From Thalassospira sp. (GTDB lineage Bacteria > Pseudomonadota > Alphaproteobacteria > Rhodospirillales > Thalassospiraceae), in NCBI RefSeq assembly GCF_030690045.1, contig NZ_JAUYHK010000016.1, positions 124,001 through 188,000 of the forward strand: 64,000 nucleotides of DNA, written 5' to 3'. Position numbers and translations under genes: made by a program. Positions 9,560-18,095 of the stretch are shown piece by piece (positions within the stretch are counted from its first letter, which is position 1; each line of letters starts with the position of its first letter). The notes below the pieces were generated by a model. That model did not search any database and was not told the DNA's origin. It saw only the letters and a program-made list of their open reading frames with translations.

Positions 9560-10642
9560 ATGCTTGGATTCAATACACCATCTGATCGCGCACCATCTGA
9601 CCGTGGGCTCGGCTGGCAAACCGCCGGGGCATGGTTTCCCCGCAATGCGGATCAGGGCGTTATGGCCGCATCGCGCGGGTCGCAACGCATGACCGCCGCC
9701 ATATCTGCACCGATGCCCGTCCCGCCGCGCAATGTCGGCCTTGCCGCCATCAGCGGCGTCAGTCTGGACATCGCCGCAGGCACCATCCTTGAAGAAGCCG
9801 CAACCCGGATGAGCCGGGACATGTTCATTGTTCTGGCAATGCTGGGCATTCCCCCGGCCAAGGCCCGCGAAATGGCCAATAACCTGACGGCGGGCATGCG
9901 CGATATCCATCAGGTTTCCAGCGCAGCATCACCCGGAACACCACCGGCAAGCGGCGCACAAATTGCCCGGCAACTGGCCGATGCGGTCAAACAGGTCAAT
10001 GCGATGGGCGGCGATATCGGATCGTTTCGGCTGATCTCCAACAGCATCAGCATCAATGCCTCGGAACTGCGCATCGCCACCAATGGCGGCAAAACCAGCA
10101 TTTCCATCACTGATTTTCAAGCCCATATCGAACAGGTGCGTCTGGAAATCCTGGGTATCACCCAGCAGGACCCGTTGATCCTTGATCTGGACGGCAACGG
10201 CATTGATGTCACATCCCTTGACGACGGTATTGTCTTCGATATCGATGGCAACGGCACACAGGACCGCACTGCATGGGTGGCGGGGAATGACGCCTTGCTC
10301 GCACTGGACCGCAACAACAACGGCATCATTGACGATGGTACCGAACTGTTTGGCGACCAGAACGGTGCCGTGGATGGCTTTGCCGAACTGGCGAAATATG
10401 ACGAGAACAGGGATGACCGGATTGACCGCAATGACAGCGTGTTTTCGTCCCTGATCCTGCTGTTTGCCGATGGATCGCAAAAAAATCTTCAGGAACACGG
10501 TATCGAAAGCATCAATCTTGCCGTCATCACGCCGCTGGACCGCGAACTGGTCGGCGGCTTGTTGGTGGCATCCGCCGATTTTCAACGCGATGATGGCAGT
10601 ATCGGCACTGTTGGCGAAGTCCTGTTCAACGTTCAGGCGTGA
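9560..10642 (+). CDS. Calcium-loop protein of unknown function, second of a tandem pair
   Basis: A 360-residue protein starting at the ATG at 9560 behind GGAGG; a longer frame to 9503 includes that site and is rejected. It has no signal peptide. The N-terminal half is helical (MFIVLAMLGIPPAKAREMAN), followed by a strand-rich ISINASELRIATNGGKTSISI segment. The C-terminal third carries four EF-hand or dockerin-like loops: DLDGNGIDV, DIDGNGTQDRTAW, DRNNNGIIDDGTELFGD and DENRDDRIDRND. This loop block also occurs near the end of many large type I secreted proteins, where it binds calcium. Here it stands in a smaller protein without RTX nonapeptides. Secretion is possible but not shown, since no transporter is adjacent. 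Confidence 0.75.
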   Translation: MLGFNTPSDRAPSDRGLGWQTAGAWFPRNADQGVMAASRGSQRMTAAISAPMPVPPRNVGLAAISGVSLDIAAGTILEEAATRMSRDMFIVLAMLGIPPAKAREMANNLTAGMRDIHQVSSAASPGTPPASGAQIARQLADAVKQVNAMGGDIGSFRLISNSISINASELRIATNGGKTSISITDFQAHIEQVRLEILGITQQDPLILDLDGNGIDVTSLDDGIVFDIDGNGTQDRTAWVAGNDALLALDRNNNGIIDDGTELFGDQNGAVDGFAELAKYDENRDDRIDRNDSVFSSLILLFADGSQKNLQEHGIESINLAVITPLDRELVGGLLVASADFQRDDGSIGTVGEVLFNVQA

Positions 10643-10808
10643 TCCATGCCCCCCAAGCGGTTGGCAAAACCATCACATTTCTGCCCGAAAGCTTTGAAAA
10701 AACCGTGTTTCTGGCGGACAGCCCCTTGTCTGCCTTAATCGGATGTGTTTTATCCGTAAGATGAGAGACACGGGGCATGTCCCCTTCATAAAAGAAACCG
10801 GAGAAATT

Positions 10809-11663
10809 ATGCTGCGCAAATCCCTGCTTGTCGCGTCGCTGGCAACGGCCATCTTCGCCTCTCCTGTCATGGCACAGGATGCCGCACCGGTCGAAGACCG
10901 GGTTCTTGCCACGATCAATGGCGAAGACATTCTGGAATCCGAAGTCCGCGCCACGCAAGTCGGCCTGCCCGAACAATATCGCCAGTATCCGTTTGAAGCC
11001 CTGCTGCCGATGTTGCTGGATCGCGAAATCAATCAGCGTCTGATGACGATTGCCGCGACCGACGCCGGTCTGAAAGACGATGCCGAAGTCAAGGAACGCA
11101 TGGCCGCCCTTGAGCGCCGCGTGATTGCCGAAATTTATCTGGATCGCAAAATCGAAGAAGCCGTCACCGAAGAAGCCCTTCGCGCGCGCTATGACGAATT
11201 TGTCAAAACCAATGTGCCCGAAAACACCGTTCACGCCCGTCACATCCTTCTGGAAACCGAAGAAGACGCCAAGGCCGTGATTGCCGCCCTTGACGACGGT
11301 GCCGATTTTGTCGAACTGGCACAGGAAAAATCAACCGGCCCGTCCGGCCCGACCGGTGGCGATCTTGGTTTCTTTGCCCGTGGTGAAATGGTTCAGCCCT
11401 TTGCCGATGCCGCCTTTGACATGGAAGCAGGCACCTATAGCAAGGAACCGGTCCAGACCCAGTTTGGCTGGCATGTGATCAAGGTCGAGGAAACCCGCGA
11501 AGGCGTGCAGCCGACCTATGAAGAACAGGAAAACCAGTTGGCCGCCGAACTGACCCAGGAAGTTTACCTGTCCCTGATTGAAGAATTGCGATCAGGGAAC
11601 GATGTGGTCAATACGCTTGATACCCCGGCGGAAGAAGACAGCTCCGAAACCCCGAAAGAATAA
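10809..11663 (+). CDS. Parvulin-type peptidyl-prolyl cis-trans isomerase, periplasmic
   Basis: A 284-residue exported folding factor. The signal peptide is MLRKSLLVASLATAIFASPVMA, ending in an ALA-like cleavage site. An N-terminal SurA-like helical part (GEDILESEVRATQVGLPEQY) precedes one parvulin domain from about residue 138 (HARHILLETEEDAKAV) to 230. It contains the signature GPSGPTGGDLGFFARGEMVQPF and the closing FGWHVIKVEE. The C-terminal tail is acidic. The upstream in-frame ATGs (10743 and others) would put residues before the signal peptide, so 10809 is chosen. Secreted-protein folding in the periplasm fits its position divergent from secA. It is followed by a strong terminator before argJ. 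Confidence 0.92.
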   Translation: MLRKSLLVASLATAIFASPVMAQDAAPVEDRVLATINGEDILESEVRATQVGLPEQYRQYPFEALLPMLLDREINQRLMTIAATDAGLKDDAEVKERMAALERRVIAEIYLDRKIEEAVTEEALRARYDEFVKTNVPENTVHARHILLETEEDAKAVIAALDDGADFVELAQEKSTGPSGPTGGDLGFFARGEMVQPFADAAFDMEAGTYSKEPVQTQFGWHVIKVEETREGVQPTYEEQENQLAAELTQEVYLSLIEELRSGNDVVNTLDTPAEEDSSETPKE

Positions 11664-11706
11664 GCCAAACGGCATTCTGGACGTTTCCGGACTGATACAG
11701 ACAACC

Positions 11707-11742
11707 AAACGGGGTGAACCATTCGGGTTTGCCCCGTTTTTA
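11707..11742 (+). terminator. Rho-independent terminator after the parvulin gene
   Basis: Arms AACGGGG and CCCCGTT are extended by inner pairing of GAACC with GGGTT, giving a stem of about 13 pairs with two wobbles, followed by TTTTT. It separates the isomerase transcript from argJ. Confidence 0.85.
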
Positions 11743-11812
11743 TTGGCAACAGGCCACGGCCTGCGTACAACAGGACGGTCGCATACCGTTCCAATTTGGG
11801 ATCATCAAACAG

Positions 11813-13042
11813 ATGGCTTCGACAGTGATTTCTCCTTTGGCTCCTGCCGGTTTTCCGGACCTGCCCGGTATTGACGGGTTGCATCTGCATACCGCCACCC
11901 TTGGCATCCGCTATAAGGGTCGCCCGGATGTGTTGCTGGCCGAACTGGCACCGGGCACCACGGTTGCCGGTGTTTTCACCACATCGACCACGGCATCGGC
12001 CGCGGTGCGCTGGGGCCGCGAGGCCCTCAAGGGCGGATCGGCGCGGGCCTTTCTGGTCAATGCCGGAAATTCCATTGCCTTTACCGGACAAGCCGGGGAA
12101 AAATTCGTTGCCGACGAAGTCGCCGTTGCCAGCGACATTCTGGGCTGTGCCAAAACCGAAATCTTTACCGCCTCGACCGGGGTGATCGGCGAACCGGCTA
12201 CCGCCGACCGCATCACCGACGCCATCCCGGCCATGCTCGAAAACAAGGCGGGCTGGCTCGATGCCGCCCGCGCCATCATGACCACCGATACCTTCCCCAA
12301 GGGGGCCTCGGCCACCGCCCCGATCAACGGGGTTGATGTCACAATCGCCGGGATCGCCAAGGGATCGGGCATGATCGAACCCAATATGGCGACGATGCTG
12401 GCCTTTGTCTTTACCGATGCCGCCCTGCCCCATGATGTGTTGCAAGCCATCCTTGCCGATTGCAATGATCGCAGCTTTAACGCCATCACAGTCGATAGCG
12501 ACACCTCGACATCCGATACCCTTCTGGTCGCCGCCACCGGGGCGGCGGGCAATCCTGCTCCGACCGGCCTTGACGACCCTGCCCTTGACGGGTTCAAGGA
12601 TGCCCTCGAAGCCGTGCTGCGCGATCTCGCCCATCAGGTGGTGCGCGACGGTGAAGGCGCCAGCAAATTCATCACGGTGAATGTCACCGGTGCGCTGAAT
12701 GATCGCGAAGCCAAAATCGCCGCCAAGGCAATTGCCAATTCCCCCCTGGTCAAAACCGCAATTGCCGGTGAAGACGCCAATTGGGGCCGGATCGTCATGG
12801 CGGTCGGCAAATGCGGGGTCAAGGCCGATTCCGATCATTTGACGGTCTCGATTGGCGGCATTCCGCTGGCCCGCAAGGGCGAACGGGTTGCCGATTTCGA
12901 CGAGGCCCCCGTCACCGCCCATATCAAGGGCCAATATATCGACATCGACGCCGATCTTGGCTTTGGCAATGGCAGTGCCACGGTCTGGACCTGCGATCTG
13001 ACGCATGGCTATATTTCGATCAACGCCGATTACCGCAGTTAA
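11813..13042 (+). CDS. argJ: Bifunctional ornithine acetyltransferase / N-acetylglutamate synthase (ArgJ)
   Basis: A 409-residue enzyme of the cyclic arginine pathway. It transfers acetyl from N-acetylornithine to glutamate and may also use acetyl-CoA. Recognisable parts are GVFTTSTTASAAVRW near 53, NAGNSIAFTGQ, TASTGVIGEP, and the self-cleavage site KGSGMIEPNMATMLAFVFTDA with the nucleophilic Thr at residue 194. The C-terminal SPLVKTAIAGEDANWGRIVMAVG is also standard. The start is the ATG at 11813, about 70 bases after a terminator; the longer open frame runs back through that terminator and is rejected. It is transcribed away from secA in the same direction as the isomerase gene. Confidence 0.97.
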   Translation: MASTVISPLAPAGFPDLPGIDGLHLHTATLGIRYKGRPDVLLAELAPGTTVAGVFTTSTTASAAVRWGREALKGGSARAFLVNAGNSIAFTGQAGEKFVADEVAVASDILGCAKTEIFTASTGVIGEPATADRITDAIPAMLENKAGWLDAARAIMTTDTFPKGASATAPINGVDVTIAGIAKGSGMIEPNMATMLAFVFTDAALPHDVLQAILADCNDRSFNAITVDSDTSTSDTLLVAATGAAGNPAPTGLDDPALDGFKDALEAVLRDLAHQVVRDGEGASKFITVNVTGALNDREAKIAAKAIANSPLVKTAIAGEDANWGRIVMAVGKCGVKADSDHLTVSIGGIPLARKGERVADFDEAPVTAHIKGQYIDIDADLGFGNGSATVWTCDLTHGYISINADYRS

Positions 13043-13077
13043 TACCAAAGTTAAGATCGGACCTGATCCAAAAACAC

Positions 13078-13110
13078 CCCGTCACCCCCGCCTTTCGCGG
13101 GTGTGACGGG
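13078..13110 (+). terminator. Hairpin after argJ, probable terminator
   Basis: Arms CCCGTCACCCCCGC and GCGGGTGTGACGGG pair over 14 positions with one mismatch around a CTTTC loop, 36 bases past the argJ stop. The following TTCCGTCTTCC is only moderately T-rich, so termination is likely but not certain. Confidence 0.55.
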
Positions 13111-13530
13111 TTCCGTCTTCCTGCCTTGATTTCAATGATCACTTCCGATTAATGAAATCAAACAATCTGGCCTCGCCGACTCGCTTTCAGTAATCAATCA
13201 TGATCCCTGAAAACAAGCGGTAAAATTGCCAAACCACACCCCTCCGCCCCGGAAAACCGCCAGATAACGGCTGTGATGCCCCCCAAATCGCCAACCGGGC
13301 AGGACCGATGCACACAAGACGGACTACCCCCGTGGGATTTTGGCGAGGTTCCATCAGGGGTACCTGATATGGCGCCCATACCCCCGTCTGCCTCACCCGC
13401 CGCATCCGAAAATGCAGCCCTGGGTCTTCCTTCCACCGCCGGGCTTTCGCCCTTCGTCAACCGGCCCCGCCGCACCATGCCCCCGCTTTCGGGGCTGTGG
13501 CGACAAAGACGGATCTCACCCAGAACCGTC

Positions 13531-13550
13531 ATTCCCGCGAACGCGGGAAT
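13531..13550. repeat. REP-like palindrome
   Basis: A perfect inverted repeat ATTCCCGCG/CGCGGGAAT, flanked by GTC on the left and CCAGAC on the right. This is the core of a repeat family found dispersed in intergenic regions of many proteobacteria, commonly mistranslated as IPAFAGMT or VIPANAGIQ. Only one copy was noticed in the window. Confidence 0.7.
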
Positions 13551-13674
13551 CCAGACAGCCGCCGGGTATCTGCCAGCTTCGCCAACAGGCCGCCTTCGGA
13601 CCCACCACCCGTTCCTGCCACCCCCGGCAAGGCCTAATGGCTCCCGGCACAGTCCGGGCAGGACGCGCCACCGA

Positions 13675-13697
13675 CAAGACGCAACTCGGGCGTCTTG
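13675..13697. repeat. Inverted repeat
   Basis: Perfect 8-base arms CAAGACGC and GCGTCTTG around a 7-base loop. No U-tract follows on either strand. Role unknown. Confidence 0.55.
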
Positions 13698-13746
13698 ACA
13701 AATGGCCGGGTTAGCGGACCCGCGCACTGCCCCCGTAATGGCTTTT

Positions 13747-13775
13747 CCACCCGCCGGTCAGGGTCCTGCGGGTGG
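13747..13775. repeat. Inverted repeat
   Basis: Perfect 8-base arms CCACCCGC and GCGGGTGG around a 13-base loop, 50 bases after the previous one. Role unknown. Confidence 0.5.
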
Positions 13776-13842
13776 TTCGCCCGCCATCCTGTCTGTCTTT
13801 ATATCGCTGCATCATCATTTCTTTCCTCTGGCCCAAACGCAA

Positions 13843-13873
13843 AAACCCGCAAGGCACAAGGCCTTGCGGGTTT
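13843..13873 (-). terminator. Orphan minus-strand rho-independent terminator
   Basis: Perfect 13-base arms AAACCCGCAAGGC and GCCTTGCGGGTTT with a 5-base loop. On the minus strand the stem runs into TTTTTGCGTTT; on the plus strand there is no U-tract. No protein gene lies upstream on the minus strand within this interval, so it may end a small RNA. Confidence 0.7.
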
Positions 13874-14211
13874 CGGTCCGGGCGGATTTATCCCCTTGAC
13901 TTTTCTGTTATGCCACAACGAAAAGAACAAATCAAGAACTTTTTTCAAAAAATCTGAAAAAACTTTGCATGCCTGCCGCCATCTGATCGAAAACATCGGA
14001 AAATCAATGTGTTGATGACATTCCCAAAAAAACAAGCCTGCATTTTTTGGTTCCCATATGGGGATGATGCCGTTTGGAAAAATCCCCTATTCTCCGTCAT
14101 GAAGACACAATTGCTCTTTTTAAATGGAAAAACTTTCACTTAAACACGCAAGCACACTTTTTATCCTGACCAGACGACCACATATACGATGCAATGGCGC
14201 AGGAGATCCGG

Positions 14212-15432
14212 ATGAACAATATTCTGTTTGTCGATGACGATACCAATATCCTGAGCGGCCTTCGCCGACGCATGCGGTCCCTGCGTCCCGAATGGCAAAC
14301 CACCTTTGCCAGTAGCGGGGCCGAGGCCCTGCAACGCTGTGCGGAAACATCGTTTGATGTTGTGGTCACCGACATGCGCATGCCGGGCATGGACGGATCG
14401 GCATTGTTGCAGCAAATCCAGAAATCCCACCCCCATGCCGCCCGGATCATTTTGTCAGGATTTGCCGAGGACGAAGCGGTTTTGCGGACCGTTGGCCCCG
14501 CCCATCAATATCTTGCCAAACCCTGCGAAGATGATTTTCTGGTCAAAACCATTGAGCATGCACTGGAATTGCGGGGCTTGCTGACCAAGCCGGAATTGCG
14601 GTCGCTGGTCGCCGAAATCGACACACTGGCATCCCCGCCCGACACCTATACGCGGTTGCTCAATGCCCTGGAAGATCCCAAGGCCGGAAATGACAGGATT
14701 GCATCGATTGTGTCATCGGACATCGCCCTGACCGCCGAAGTCCTGAAAATGACCAATTCCGCCTATTTTTCCATTGCCATGAAAATCACATCGGTTTCGC
14801 ATGCGGTGCGCATGATTGGCACGGAAACACTTAAATCCCTGGCCCTGTTCATTGGTCTTTTCCGCAGTTTCGAGGGATCGAAAAAACTGACCGGGCAACT
14901 GACCCTGCTCTGTAATCGCAGCCAGCAAATCGGGGTTACCGCCGCCCTGATTGCCGAAAAGGAAGGCCTTGATAAACGGGTATGCCAGATGATTCCGTCC
15001 ACCGGCATGCTCAGCCATATCGGCAGTCTGGTGCTGTATCTCAGCCGCCCGGCTGAAATGGAAAAGGTCATCCTGCGGGTCGAACAGGAAGGCATCCCGA
15101 TCATCGATGCCGAACTGGCGGAATTTGGGGCCGCCCATCCTGAAATCGGCGCGTATCTTTTGGGATTGTGGGGGTTTCCCGACCCGGTGGTACAGGCTGT
15201 TGCCTATCACCACCGGCCAATGGATGTACCACATCTCGAAATGTCTGCCCTGACGGCGATTTATGCTGCCCAGCATCTGGCCAAGGAAGTCGCCCTGCAA
15301 CAGGCCGGAAAAACGCCCCAAACCCAGATCGACATGGACTATCTCGCCAGCATCGGCAAGGCCAACAATATTGAAACATGGCGGGAAATTGCCGCCACTG
15401 TTCATGAAAAATACGAAACACTATCCCGATAA
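14212..15432 (+). CDS. Response regulator with HDOD output domain
   Basis: A 406-residue two-domain signalling protein. The receiver domain (about 1-120) has the acidic pocket in LFVDDDTN, the phospho-acceptor Asp54 in VVTDMRMPGMDG and the conserved Lys in YLAKPCEDD. From about 150 to 350 it carries an HDOD domain: RLLNALEDP, IASIVSSDIALTAEVLKMTNSAYFS, then ITSVSHAVRMIGTETLKSLAL. HDOD is a catalytically dead relative of HD domains used for protein signalling. The ATG at 14212 is chosen over 14194 because an AGGAG lies 7 bases upstream. It is first in an operon with a second response regulator (18-base gap) and a histidine kinase. No DNA-binding domain is present, so output is probably protein-protein or second-messenger based. 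Confidence 0.87.
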   Translation: MNNILFVDDDTNILSGLRRRMRSLRPEWQTTFASSGAEALQRCAETSFDVVVTDMRMPGMDGSALLQQIQKSHPHAARIILSGFAEDEAVLRTVGPAHQYLAKPCEDDFLVKTIEHALELRGLLTKPELRSLVAEIDTLASPPDTYTRLLNALEDPKAGNDRIASIVSSDIALTAEVLKMTNSAYFSIAMKITSVSHAVRMIGTETLKSLALFIGLFRSFEGSKKLTGQLTLLCNRSQQIGVTAALIAEKEGLDKRVCQMIPSTGMLSHIGSLVLYLSRPAEMEKVILRVEQEGIPIIDAELAEFGAAHPEIGAYLLGLWGFPDPVVQAVAYHHRPMDVPHLEMSALTAIYAAQHLAKEVALQQAGKTPQTQIDMDYLASIGKANNIETWREIAATVHEKYETLSR

Positions 15433-15450
15433 CAGGGAGGGGAAACGCTC

Positions 15451-16668
15451 ATGGAAACGCCAAAAATCCTGTTTGTTGACGATGATGAAAATCTTCTGGG
15501 CGCATTGCGCCGCCAATTGCGGGGAAAATTCAACCTGTTGACCGCCGTGGGCGGTGAACAGGCGCTCGAAATCCTCGCAGATGAAGGGCCGATTGCAATT
15601 TGCGTTGCCGATATGCGCATGCCCGGCATGGATGGCATCAAGGTGCTGGAAGAAATTGGCAAACGCAGCCCCGAAACCGTCCGCATGATGTTGACCGGCA
15701 ATGCCGATCAGACCACGGCGGTCGAGGCCATCAATCGCGGCAAGATTTTCCGGTTTTTCAACAAACCCTACGAAGATGCGGCACTGGAAGCCGGACTGCG
15801 CGATGGTTTGCGGCAATATCAGTTGATTACCGCCGAACGGCAATTGATCGAACAAACGCTGGCGGGCAGCGTCAAGGTCCTGACCGAAGTTCTGGCGCAA
15901 CTGAACCCGGTGGTGTTTGGCCGGGCGATGCGGGTCAAGAAATGGTGCGACATGATCGTACATGATGTCGGATATCCCCAACCGTGGGAACTGGGCCTTG
16001 CTGCCCTGCTCTGCCCGATCGGGCTGGTGTCGCTGCCGCCCGATATTCTGGCACGCATGGCACAGGACAAAACCCTGCAACCGCTGGAACGCGATATTGT
16101 CATGCGCACCCCCGAGGTCGGCCGCCGTCTGATCGCCAACATTCCCCGTCTGGAACAGATTGCCGGAATCGTGCATTTGCAGAACCGCAATTTCGACGGC
16201 ACCGGCTTTCCCGACGGGGCCGCCTTTGGTATGGAAATACCGCTGGGTGCCCGGATTTTGCGGATCCTCAACGATCTGGGGGCACGGGTCATTGGCGATG
16301 CGCCGATGGAACATGACTTTGACGAACTGGCACGCCATCGGCACCGCTATGACCCGGTGCTGTTCGATCACTTGCGATCCTTGCTGGCCTTTGTCGATGA
16401 CGGGCAGGAATATGAAGGCCCCCCCGAAGGCCGGGAAATGATTGTCCTGCTGAAAGATTTGCGGGTTGATGATTTTCTGATGACCGACATCGAAACCGTT
16501 GAAAACCGTATTCTGCTGACCCACGGACAATTCATCAGCAAACTGCAATTGCAACGGCTTCGGGTTTTTGAAACCCTGCACAAATTCCGCGAACCGATTG
16601 AAATTCGCCGGGGTGCGCGCCCGCCCACACCCGATGAAGACCGACCTGCCACGGGGGCAGAAGAATGA
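15451..16668 (+). CDS. Response regulator with degenerate HD-GYP-like domain
   Basis: A 405-residue protein. The receiver domain (1-125) has acidic residues in LFVDDDEN, phospho-acceptor Asp54 in VADMRMPGMDG and Lys in FFNKPYED. A helical linker (QLIEQTLAGSVKVLTEVL) leads into an HD-GYP-shaped domain. Its layout matches the family but the metal ligands are changed: the HD pair is replaced in LAALLCPIGLVSLP, and the HHExxDGxGYP region reads VHLQNRNFDGTGFP. A cyclic-di-GMP phosphodiesterase role is therefore unlikely; it may bind ligand or partner proteins. A good GGGAGGGG ribosome site precedes the ATG. The stop overlaps the start of the histidine kinase by four bases, indicating translational coupling. 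Confidence 0.83.
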   Translation: METPKILFVDDDENLLGALRRQLRGKFNLLTAVGGEQALEILADEGPIAICVADMRMPGMDGIKVLEEIGKRSPETVRMMLTGNADQTTAVEAINRGKIFRFFNKPYEDAALEAGLRDGLRQYQLITAERQLIEQTLAGSVKVLTEVLAQLNPVVFGRAMRVKKWCDMIVHDVGYPQPWELGLAALLCPIGLVSLPPDILARMAQDKTLQPLERDIVMRTPEVGRRLIANIPRLEQIAGIVHLQNRNFDGTGFPDGAAFGMEIPLGARILRILNDLGARVIGDAPMEHDFDELARHRHRYDPVLFDHLRSLLAFVDDGQEYEGPPEGREMIVLLKDLRVDDFLMTDIETVENRILLTHGQFISKLQLQRLRVFETLHKFREPIEIRRGARPPTPDEDRPATGAEE

Positions 16669-18083
16669 TGGCAAGCAAGGCCGGGACACCCCCGGAAAAC
16701 CTTCATATCCTGCACCCGGCTGATATCAAAACCACCGAAGACAGTTTGCTGAATGCCGTTTATGAACTGAACCTGCCGACCGAGGCCGTACCGCGTGTTC
16801 ATGCCTTGCTCAAGGCACAGCATAACCGCGAAAAAGAATCCGCCGAACGCCTGCAAACCATCCTTGACAGTGTGGTGGAAGGCATCCTGATTATCGATGG
16901 CGCGGGCAAAATCCTGGATTGCAACCAGTCGGCCCGGGTCTTGTTGCGCGGCAACAGTCAACGGCTTGAGGGCACATCGGTCGAAATCATGTTTGTCGAT
17001 CGCAAATCAACCGTGCGGCACAAATTGCTCAATCGCTGCATCAATATCAGCAGCGGCATGTTGCGCTATGACTATACCGAAACCATGGGCCAACGGCTCG
17101 ATGGCGATACATTCCCGATGGAAGTCATCGTCAGTCCGGCCTATTTCAGGGGCGAAACCAGCTATCTTTACATTTTCCGCGATATCACCCGGCGCAAACA
17201 GGCCGAAATATCGCAGGTCAAACTGGAAAATGAACTGCGCGAAGCCCTGAAACTTGAGGCCATCGGCCATCTTGCCGGGGGGATTGCTCACGAAATCAAT
17301 ACGCCCAGTCAATATATTCGCGACAATCTGAAATTTCTCAATGACGGGTACGGGTCATTGTCGCGCATTCTGGGGCTGGCACTCCATACGCTGTGGCAAA
17401 ATCGCGCATATCTGCCCGATGGCACCTTTAACGAATTTGCCAAAAAACTGCGCGCCACCGATCTGGAATTTCTGCTTGATGAAATCCCTCATGCGACACA
17501 ACAATCGCTGGACGGGATCAATCAGGTGGCGCGAATTGTCCTGTCGATGAAGGAATTTTCCCATCCGGGCGGGGCCGAAAAAACTGCCACCGACATCAAC
17601 CGGGTTCTGGCCAATGTCATTGTGATTTCGCGCAATGAATGGAAACATAACGCCCACCTGACCGAGGATTTCGAGCCGGAAATCCCGCATATCCCCTGCT
17701 TTATCAACGAAATAAACCAGGTTTTTTTGAACCTGATCGTCAATGCCGCCCAGGCGATTGCATCAAGTGGCCGATCGATGGAAGAAAGCAAAATCCACAT
17801 CACGACACGCTTTCTTGATGACAGCATCCTGATCAGCATCAGCGACACCGGCACCGGCATTGCCGAAGAAAACAGATCAAAAATCTTCAACCCGTTTTTT
17901 ACGACCAAAGAAGTCGGCAAAGGCACCGGTCAGGGATTGGCAATTACCCATGACATCGTGCAGGTCAAGCATGGTGGGCGCATCTGGTTTGAAACCGAAA
18001 TGGGTAAAGGCACAACATTTTTTGTCTCCCTGCCCGCCGAGGACCGCACCGGCAAAATCGTTCCCCCGCCCGCCAAAAAATAA
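16665..18083 (+). CDS. PAS-domain sensor histidine kinase
   Basis: A 472-residue kinase without membrane segments or signal peptide, so cytoplasmic. A PAS domain spans about residues 60-180 (ILDSVVEGILIIDGAGKIL to FRDITRRKQAE). A dimerisation domain follows with the H-box HLAGGIAHEINTPSQ, His209 being the predicted phosphorylation site. The ATPase domain shows the N-box NLIVNAAQAI, G1 SDTGTGIAEENRSKIF, the F-box NPFFTTKEVGKGTGQGLAI and a closing GKGTTFFVSLP. It overlaps the preceding response-regulator gene by four bases and is presumably the kinase for both receiver proteins of the operon. The signal sensed by the PAS domain cannot be told from sequence. Confidence 0.92.
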   Translation: MMASKAGTPPENLHILHPADIKTTEDSLLNAVYELNLPTEAVPRVHALLKAQHNREKESAERLQTILDSVVEGILIIDGAGKILDCNQSARVLLRGNSQRLEGTSVEIMFVDRKSTVRHKLLNRCINISSGMLRYDYTETMGQRLDGDTFPMEVIVSPAYFRGETSYLYIFRDITRRKQAEISQVKLENELREALKLEAIGHLAGGIAHEINTPSQYIRDNLKFLNDGYGSLSRILGLALHTLWQNRAYLPDGTFNEFAKKLRATDLEFLLDEIPHATQQSLDGINQVARIVLSMKEFSHPGGAEKTATDINRVLANVIVISRNEWKHNAHLTEDFEPEIPHIPCFINEINQVFLNLIVNAAQAIASSGRSMEESKIHITTRFLDDSILISISDTGTGIAEENRSKIFNPFFTTKEVGKGTGQGLAITHDIVQVKHGGRIWFETEMGKGTTFFVSLPAEDRTGKIVPPPAKK

Positions 18084-18095
18084 GAACAGTGCCGA

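Larger units (their letters stand above)
13043..14211. other. Gene-poor interval rich in inverted repeats
   Basis: About 1.17 kb between argJ and the signalling operon. The open frames here are short, low-complexity in style (Pro, Arg, Gly-rich) and translate palindromic repeats, so none is called. What is present: a hairpin right after argJ (13078-13110), a REP-like palindrome (13531-13550), two further perfect inverted repeats (13675-13697 and 13747-13775), and a strong minus-strand terminator (13843-13873). From about 13890 to 14150 the sequence becomes A/T-rich, which is where the promoter of the response-regulator operon is expected. Confidence 0.6.

Noticed and set aside
11564-13048. 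494-codon minus-strand open frame opposite argJ
   Set aside because: Antisense of argJ and of the preceding terminator; no family features.
13194-13727. 177-codon minus-strand frame in the gene-poor gap
   Set aside because: It contains the phrase WIPAFAGMT, the well-known mistranslation of a REP-like palindrome, and runs through several inverted repeats. No ribosome site or protein-like composition.
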